Assembly (NCBI GenBank): GCA_037389465.1
Contig: JAZARR010000201.1
Span: 744,001-808,000 of the forward strand
Source: Baylisascaris procyonis
Lineage: Eukaryota; Nematoda; Chromadorea; Rhabditida; Ascarididae
Direction: 5' to 3'
Length of the DNA stretch: 64,000 nt
Made by a program: the position numbers and the translations under genes. The notes beneath the pieces were generated by a model that was not told the DNA's origin, made no database searches, and was given only the letters and a program-made list of their open reading frames with translations. Below, in pieces: positions 39,701-49,300 of the stretch (the stretch's first letter is position 1; each line of letters starts with the position of its first letter).

Positions 39701-42700
39701 ATATGTGATCCATAGAAATGGAATCTTCGTATTCAGTAATTTTTTTCAACGGTTTTAATTCCAGCAGCTTAATATCTCAATTAACGGATGAAAATTTTCT
39801 AGATAGAATTTAGGATTCTATTTTTCCTCGTATTTTTATTCATTTTTTCTAGTCGTTCAATTATGCACTAATCAACTATTCAAGTCGTAGCACTTGCTTC
39901 AACTATACCGTCTATTATAGCGCGGAAAGGACTAATTGTTACAGAGAAATTTCATCAGTTATATTCTGTTTATTATAATGAAATATAAATATCCCTTTAT
40001 CACTAATAATGTACAAATTTAGGTAGTATTATTCATATTGTAGAGGATTTAGATGCTCGAGCACGTTTTGCTGGTGCAACGCATGGTCGAACGATAGATG
40101 ATATTTTCTCGGCACAAGAATATCGTAATTGGGCTGGTATGGATTCAGGTGTACCAACATATGAGAGGCAATCTAGATGGTCTCATACCTGTGGAGATCG
40201 TCCACCTGGTGCTTCTGTTAGAAGCTCCTCATTACCATCGCGAGCTATACTCTCTCAAGTAAAAATTCTTTTTCCATTATTGTTATGGGTGTTATTAGAA
40301 GAAAGGTACGACCAATCAATATGCTTGTAGTAATGCATAAGTTTTATCGTGACTCGTGACCACTGAGCATATCTCCATCACCTTGCTTCTTCCTTCAGCC
40401 CAGTTAGTGCACACCTATGGAGATGTTTGTTTATGGCTTCATGCGTGTGAGGTGATTCTTAAGTCATATTTGTGCGATATATTTAGAGCACTTCATATGG
40501 AAAAGTTTCTTTTTTCGAAGATCTCTCATATTTAGCAATTGCTATCGGTAATATTTCATCAAAGATTGCTCCCTAACTAAGCGCCATTTCTCGTTTTAAT
40601 TTAGCTTTTGAGGATAGCCTTCAGCTTTAAATTACAAAATGAGTCGATTTCAATTTTGAAATGACTTCAATTTTCGAATTGCATTTTACATCTGAAATTG
40701 GGTTTTTCTGACATATTGAAATTTGCGATGAGTTGATGCTTTCCAAGATTTGTTTGATTTGTTCGTTGCAAAAAAATACGATTGAGATACGACTAATAAT
40801 GCCGATAATATTTAATATACTGTAGGTGTCAGGTAGAATATTTATTTCTATTTAATTTCCTTCTTGATTTTTTATGTTATTCAAGGTAAAATTGCACGCT
40901 TAACGAATTGATTGAATGTTGTAATTGAGATGAAAGAATGCGATGTTAGAAATTTCGAATTACATAATTGAAAATTTACACCTTAATGGATGCCATTTAT
41001 CGTTTGTGGTACTAATCTATTTCTTTAGAGAATAGATATTGCGCCATACATTAAACCTTCATTATATGGTGTAATAACGATCTAAGGGGAAGCAGGAGTT
41101 TGGCCTCTGATGAATATCACCATATTTGTGTTCGTCAATAAACAGGGTGCAATCTAATATCCCCACCTGTTCGTACCTTATCCGATTTGGCTACTCACTT
41201 TCTTCCTGTCTTAGTGCACCCATGGCATGTGGATTATTTCGTTCTAACACGGTTCCCAAATTTGGTAATGCTACATGACGATTGTCAATAGTCATTTTCC
41301 TTTATCGTATCCAGTTGAACTCATAATAAACGGTAAGGTGTTATTTGTTCCGTCACGCATTAATAGTTCACCTCAATAGATCTTTATGAAAGTGAATAAA
41401 CGAATTGTCGATACCTCTGATGGGAATTAATGTATTATCGAATTGTAGATGGATCGATTTTCTGTTGGTCATGAACGAGGAGATATCCTCGATAGGTTAC
41501 ATGTTTCTCCGTTGATGAATCGACGAGTGCCTCTTCGAGCTGCTGGACCGGGATTTGATGTTGACACCCTTAATGTCACTTCTTTAACAGGAATTCTAGT
41601 CGTACAGGTAAATAATTTATATTTTTATTATTGGTCATCTTTGATTAAATAGCAGTTTGCCCACTCTCTCTTTTGAGACCTGTGAGGAGACCGAAAATAT
41701 TATATTTTATTGCTGTATCATTCCCAGATGAAGCACTTCGTCAATTCCCATCATATCTTCTCTCCCTTTCCCCTCCCTTCTCCCCCATTTATAGGAAATT
41801 AGTAGCCCTGAGGGTTTTATTCGAGTTTTTATAGCAGTTCGAATATTGACAGCGTGATAATCGTGAAGAGATATACTCATGAATATGTATTTGAAAATGG
41901 TTCGGGTGCTGCATAGTTTTCTATTTAAATGGGCCGTATTTTTAGATTAATTTTGAGATCTTTGCATAGATTTTTAGCTGAAACGGAAATGGAGAAAATT
42001 TCGTATGATTACGTTTTTAGAATGCGGCATCCTATGAGAATGATGAGTAGTTTTTCTTTCGAATAGTACAGCTCGTTTGGAATACTATTTTCTCTCTCTC
42101 TCTCTCTCTCCCTCTCTCTCTCTCTCTGAAACTTTGAAATCTCTGAAGTTAACAACTTTCCAAGTTCATATCAGAATTGTACAGGAAACTAAGTTTGCAC
42201 CCTGCTTAACATATGCTGATAGTTTCTAAATAGGATTTTCACTCTTTTTTTGCCTTTCGCCCACTCTTTTTTGTCAGCGTTTTTGCCTATGCGAAAACCA
42301 TCTTTCCTACTGTATTTTGCTTCCCACTTCCCCCTCCCCATCACCTCTTTCTTCTTGCACTCCTCTCTCTTGTCTTGCAAGTGAATTTGTTTGGCTTTCA
42401 TAATGAAACCAAGATTGCAATTTTTTCTTCCACGAATCACAAGAGAATTGCCGATTAATTGTTTTTAAAGCAACGAGGCGTTCATATCGTTTGGTAAAAC
42501 ATAAACAGCATATATTACTTCCGTAAAATCGCAATTAGAGATTCCCTTTGGATACTTCTGCAGTCAGTCAGGCGTCAGTAAGTTTTATAAATATTTTTAT
42601 TGCTGGACTATCTACTAAACCCATAAAATCTATTCTCTACATTCATATTTTGGTGACAGCCGGTTGACCATTTATAGTATCGATTTAATTCAATTCGCAG

Positions 42701-45700
42701 AAATCGTGTATTGGAAGGTTTTCTGCGTTTTCTGAATGATGCCTCTCATTTATACGTTTAGATAATCGAAGGTCGTGGTCTTAAAATGCCAGAACGTCAA
42801 AAGGCGTTCACAGAAGAAATGTACTGTGTATTAGAAGTGAACGAAGTACATCGTGCAAGAACTGGCGTTTCAACCGCTGAGCAAAAATTCCGATGGCGAG
42901 AGACATTCGAAATTGATGTTCTTCATGCTACACATACACATTTCTTTGTTTACTCTTGGCATCCACAATTTAGGTACTTTTTTTCGATTGTAGCTGTTAT
43001 GGATAGGTATCTGTTTAGGTATTTCACACACTTGTTTAGGTGCTTTATAAAGTCACAGTGTGCATTGAACCGTCATACGCTTTCATTCATTTACCTGAAT
43101 ATTTAATTTTTTCCGCATTGATTTTATTCCACTTTATTATCTTTTTCATTATTATTACAATTTATTTTTATTAAGTTTTTATTCTCAGAAATGTGATATA
43201 ATAGTGGCTTGAGTTTTTCACATTATATCGTTTCTTTTTTTTAAATTTTCGCTCATTTTCTTTCTTACTTATATCAAAAGATTGATGATTCCTCTTCTTT
43301 AAAAAGTTTTCTACATTTTTGACCGTTGTTGTTTTTATCAGAAAAAATTAGAAAGCAATAATTGCCTATAATATAATTGCAGGCATAAATTATGTCATAA
43401 AGGCTCTTTAAAATTATTAGAGGCGTTTATTGTTGATCGTCTCAACGGTGATCGAATGTTCGCTCTAAATTTGGAACCAAAAGGACAACTCATCGTTCGA
43501 ATTGCATTCCATAATATGGCCGTCATATTTAGGCGTACTGTTAATTGCAGGTTTGTTTTATTTTCTTTATTGATCAATGAAAATATTCAATCACTACGAA
43601 TTATGCCGGAAAATAGTGAATGAATTTAATACAGAAATTTTTATTTTTTATTTTTTAATTTAATGCATTCATTTTCAGCGAAATATTCTGCTGCTGATAG
43701 CAATAATTGTCAAAAAAAGATTGATTGGATTGCATAATTGGGAAACAATATGATATGCTGAATTATAACTTTTCCATCTGTGCATATAGATCTTTAATGA
43801 CCGTAATGAATCGACAGATCCTTAATTACCGTAATGAATGATCTTATAGATACGATGGTCTTTTCGGTGTTCCATTACAACGATTGGTGGCAAGGGATCG
43901 AAGAGAAACGCCATTAGTATTGGCACGTCTAATACAAGAAATCGAACATCGAGGGCTCGACTATTCTGGACTTTATATTCGTTAGTTGCTTTATTCAATA
44001 ATCTATGATAGAATTTCTTATATGATAGATATTTGAATAGGATTTCTTCTGTGATATATATTTGAATTTCATAATATAGTTATTGTGAAAATAGGTGCCC
44101 TATGCGAGAAAATGCTGTTTCATTTATTCATTGAAAAATATTAAAAATTTGAATTTTAGACAATTTAAATCAAAAAAATTTAGAATAAAAATTAAAAACA
44201 TTTAAAAAATATTGCGCAGAAGAAGTGAAAACGGAGATCATTCATCTAACAAATGTATCGGTTTAATTTGATTTGTGGACGTTGGCCTGAAGGTTCATTG
44301 TTTCATTAGTGACTATTGCATTCAAGAATTGCCGGTGTTCTTGTTGCAGGTATCGACCAACCTCCTAAGTCTTAGCCTTCTTTCTTGCCTCTTATATGTG
44401 CAAAAAAGATAGTACAAAGAAGCCCTCTATATACAGCTAGCGAGAATGGAGTGCTCTACATCCCATAAGCAGTAGAGATAATATGTTATATTTTTTTATT
44501 TTATATAAGGGGGAAGTCATGCATTGTAAAGATAACAATTCTTGCTAGCAAGGTGAACAGAAAATAAGAATTGACGCATTTTTTAGTGTGTGGTTCAGTG
44601 GAGAAGAAACGATTATTGCGTGAAGAGCTTGAGGCAAGCGTTGAACGTACTGAATTGAATATCGAAGCAGTGCCCGATACAAATGTACTCACCTGTCTAG
44701 TAAAGGATTTCTTACGTGAATTGCCTGAGCCATTGATTCCGATCTCTATCTATAGTATGTTAGTGGAAGCATTCTCAGTGGCATTACCGAATGATCCACA
44801 AGGCAATCGACAGCTCTTACTCAGGGTCGTCGACTGTCTACCTACTCCCAATAAAGCAAGTTTTTTTTTAAAGAAATACTTCCGTTAGGAATTTTCAATT
44901 TTATTTTGCTGTCATTTTTCAACTGAAAAAAAAAATTAAAAAATGCGAAAGTTGTTGATGTAATCTTAGAAACGCAATTTTTGCTCCGCGTCAATCATGT
45001 TTCATCTCCTTTTGAATCAGTAATGACGTTTTTCCGCCGAATTATTATTCTTTCGAGAATAATCTCACCAAATTTTTATTATCTATGGATACCATTAGTG
45101 CATTTCAATATTTTTATCTCTGTCAAATTTTTGTAACAAAACGTTCTTTTTTAAATAAACGTTTTTTTTGAGAGAGAGTTTTAATGAAAGAATTTGAGAT
45201 AAAATATTAAGGTAGCGAAAATCATCTAAACAACGAAATATCAATATTATTATAGAATACGCTCATTCTTGTGATGGACCATCTAAAAAGTGTTCTCAAT
45301 TCGGAGCCACATAATGGTGTGACAACCGCACGACTTACTGCATTATTTGGATGTGTTATATTTTGCTCATTTGATACACCACCACTCGAGAGTACTCCTG
45401 GCTCATTTCCGCCGAAAGAGGTACTTAATCCGGCGGATCCGGATCAAGCGGCTAGGACGCTTGCTATGCTACTCGAGATTTGGCCTAGCAGAGTCAGTAA
45501 GTCTGCACGCATATTCTTTCTCTACTACCCTTCTATTGATATGCACCATCCTTGTCGTTTAAACTAATGAATAGATAATAATAGATGAAAAAAAATTGAA
45601 TGAAAGAAAACAAGACTTATTCGTTGAAATGTGTCGTCGAGATAATCGTTTTTAAGAAATGGGGATCTCAACAAAACAGACGAATCACGAAATGAGGTCT

Positions 45701-46343
45701 TATTGACAGCTGTGGCATATGCTATATCCTTTATTGTTCATTTTATCTTCAGTAGTATTAAATTTTTAGTAATTCTCCTTCACTGCTTACTTTATGCACA
45801 GTTTATTTCTTAACATTCACTTCACTTCACTGAGAAATGATTTTTTTCCCTTTGCACTTTTTTCTTCACATTGAATTTTTCCATTTTATTGGTTATCTTT
45901 CTTTAGCTGACCACCTTTTTTTACTTTTTTCATGCCGATATGTACCGTATGGACTCAGATCGAGTTAATGGAGGATCATATTTCCTACTGTATCACGTGT
46001 AAATGACGGAGGAATTATTATTATTATTTTTTGTGAATTGCAGCTTTATTCAACGTTGAGCTATCGCTTTGTCCATAAATCTGCTGGCATGAAATATAGC
46101 TAATAATTTGAAATATTTAATCGAAAGACTTTCTCGTATTCTTTCTTAAAAACGTTCGACATAAATGAAGGGTTCTATGCAAATGTGTTATGCAATAGGT
46201 ACCAGTGCTAGGACGAATTAGATTAGAAAAATCTAAGAATATCCCATAAGGAGCGAAAGTCATTGAGGTACGGTTAACAAAGATGCTGAATTAAAATTCG
46301 ATGGAATTTTTCGAGAAAATTTTCGAGTGGACGATTCAATTAC

Positions 46344-46390
<47 letters not shown>

Positions 46391-49300
46391 TTTCAATCAA
46401 CATAGCATTCATTACGAATGAGTAATTTACATAGCGATTCAATTACACATTCCACTATTTTAAAATTCACACTCGAAGAGCAAAGGTTCAGGTGTTAATT
46501 GCAAGGAGAGGGATCACAACGTGAACGTTTGTGCTACAATAATTGAAATATCACAGGTCTGAATGTGAACAGAAAAGAGACCTTATTATTATTAGTACTC
46601 GAAGATTTTAACTGCAGCTTGACTCCAAGGCTTGACTTAAATATGAGGAAGGAAGAAGTTTAAATCACTATGACATAAAGATCAAGTTATTAAAAAAATA
46701 TAATTAAAGCTACAGTCAAGGATAAAAAGTTAGGAATGAACTATAAAGCACTTCTAGAAAGTTTCAAGTGCATGAGCAAAACTTCCAGCATAATAGTTTA
46801 TAATTTAAGTGTACAACTTGTATATATTATTTATAAATTACTTAAATTGAACAGGAAGTTAATACATCGTTATGTGTCAATGTGATCATTACTGGCCCAT
46901 GGGATATGTTTAATATCAAGAAGTGCTATTCCACTAAAAGTACCACGCCAAGGAAAGCACAATGCATCCTAACGGCCTGAAATGATTTTTTGGTAAAACT
47001 GAATTAGAAGAGAATTATGCGACTGAAGGGCATTAATGAAAGGAAGGGGAAGTTGTGTGCTTCCCACCTCCCAACCTTGGATTTTTTGGGTAGCATAGGG
47101 AGAAAAGAAAGTGCAATGTATATTATATAAGCAACTTCCGCTCTAAATTTGAAGCATATTTTTTGCTCATCTCTGAAGCTTCGAGTGTTTGCGTGATTTT
47201 ACTTCTCAATCCATCAACCAAAAAGAGCCTCAATTCGTGCATGGCAAACGAAGTCGTACAAGTTTAGAAGCCTAAATCAATATATTGCATGACTTTTGAA
47301 CAAATGAAATGCGCTGTGCAGTTCGTTCATATTTGAATTGATCCAATCGCTGATAAAATCATCTATAAAAGATCACTTTTCTAACGTTGCGGATACGAAA
47401 TGAAAAAGCAGCCGATGCAAAGTGGTATAAATTATTTAACGAATTTAAGTGCCTGCTGTTTTCGTAAAAATTAAAGGATCAGTCCGAAAGCTGTTACTGT
47501 ATAATGTTGCGCCGTTCAATAAAACCCATCAAATTTAACAGTCCTGAATTTAGTGGTTCCCACGTAGAAAGTAAATAAAAAAGTGGGCAATTACATATAT
47601 GAATGCACATGCGCAGAAATGACTTCACCATTATATGCTTTGCAAGTGCAAGTTACTAAAAGTGCATTATGGCTATGAAAGCAATGTTGCGCCTGATTAG
47701 TATCCTCGCATCCATCAAATCCTTGCGTTTGTCAAGAAATGGGAACTTTCTGATAACTTTCCATCATCACTGAAATATTAAAGGCATTTCACGATTTCTC
47801 ATTTAGAAAACATTTTCCAAATCTCCTTGAATCAGTTTTTTAAGATGAATGTCAGGATTGGGATTTATAGCCGCCGAAAATATAACTTTTTTTTACCGAA
47901 CATATATAAAAAATATGGGAGTTTATTAGTGATGAAGCTGAGGGAGCTGCTACTCTCAATAGCATCGGTATTTGATGTAAGCTGGAAACCTGATGAACAA
48001 CTTACGCCATCCAATCTAACAATGAAAGTTAAAAACTCCATGGGTTTTGTGAGCTTTATTTCAAATTAAAGTACAATTCGCATAACTATGAATGAGGCTT
48101 GCGTAAAATGTTTTTTTTATAAAAATTGTGCGTTATTACTGGCGCAATGCCATCCACTTTTTCAATATTTAGCTTTATTTTGTCTCTTCGCACTCCACCA
48201 TTACTCGATTAGCACTTTCTTATAATGCCCTTTTGTTTGCAATATTTTCCGAGTTCAGGCACCTTTAATTTTTTTATTAATCTTTGTCTCTATATCTCAG
48301 CTGATAATAAAGATTAAAAATTCATTCCTCTTTTTTTGAGTAGGATTTCCTTTGATAGGCTTTTGATATGCAGTTTTCTTAGCGTAAAATAAGAGAGTGA
48401 TATCTTTTTTCGCAGAAGCAAAAATTGGAAGATAATTCTTGTCAAATGTGGAGTGCAATTTTTCTTTGATCTAGTATCTGACATCCTCCAAACAGTCCGA
48501 TCACCGGCACTTCCAGAGAAGAAAAAGGAAATTTCTCTATTTTGGAATTCATACTCAAGAAAAATGTGAATTCGAGCATAAAAATCGGAACTTTCTTTTC
48601 TCAAAAAGTGAGAATTTATGAATATAATTTATAGATGCGTGCTCATTAAAATATTTTTGTCAAATTCTATGGGCAAACGAGCAGCGTCATTTCAAAATTT
48701 CTATATGTTTTGAAGCAAAATGATAAACTTCAAAATTTGGAGCATTGAAAAACTTCATGTAGAATTATAAAAATATACGCACTAACGCATCCTGCAAATG
48801 TCTATAATAAATAAAAGTTCTAGATCCACGACTTACCAGCAATTTTTCTATAATTTCAGCAATATATGGATAGTGCATAAAATTTTGATTTTCCTTTGAA
48901 AATATCTTCAAGGATATCGTTTATTGTAATGGAAATATTGTGGCACATATTCATACATTTTTCAAAAACTCACACATCCGAAATTAGAAAAATATTCTCT
49001 CTTTCTTTGAAAGAAATTCCAAGCAAATTTCATAAAATAACAGTGAATATTTTTTTCAAATCTTTAAATTTTTGATTCATAAAATAGGTGGGTATTTAGG
49101 GAAATGGGCATTTTTTTCTCATGATGCTATATTTTTCATGCATTCTTTAGAAAAAGTGATAAGAAACAAAAAACATGAATGATTGATTGATATTGATTGA
49201 TTGATACCCGTTGGGAGAGTATCGATCTCATTTCGAAGAGAATTTCGCACCTCAAGTTAATAATTTTAGCATTAGCCATGTACTAAAATAGAAAAATTTT

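Noticed and set aside
47827..48069. 80-codon plus-strand frame in syd-1 intron 16
   Set aside because: No start context, splice phase or family; the minus strand also gives plausible peptides, so strand and reality cannot be decided.
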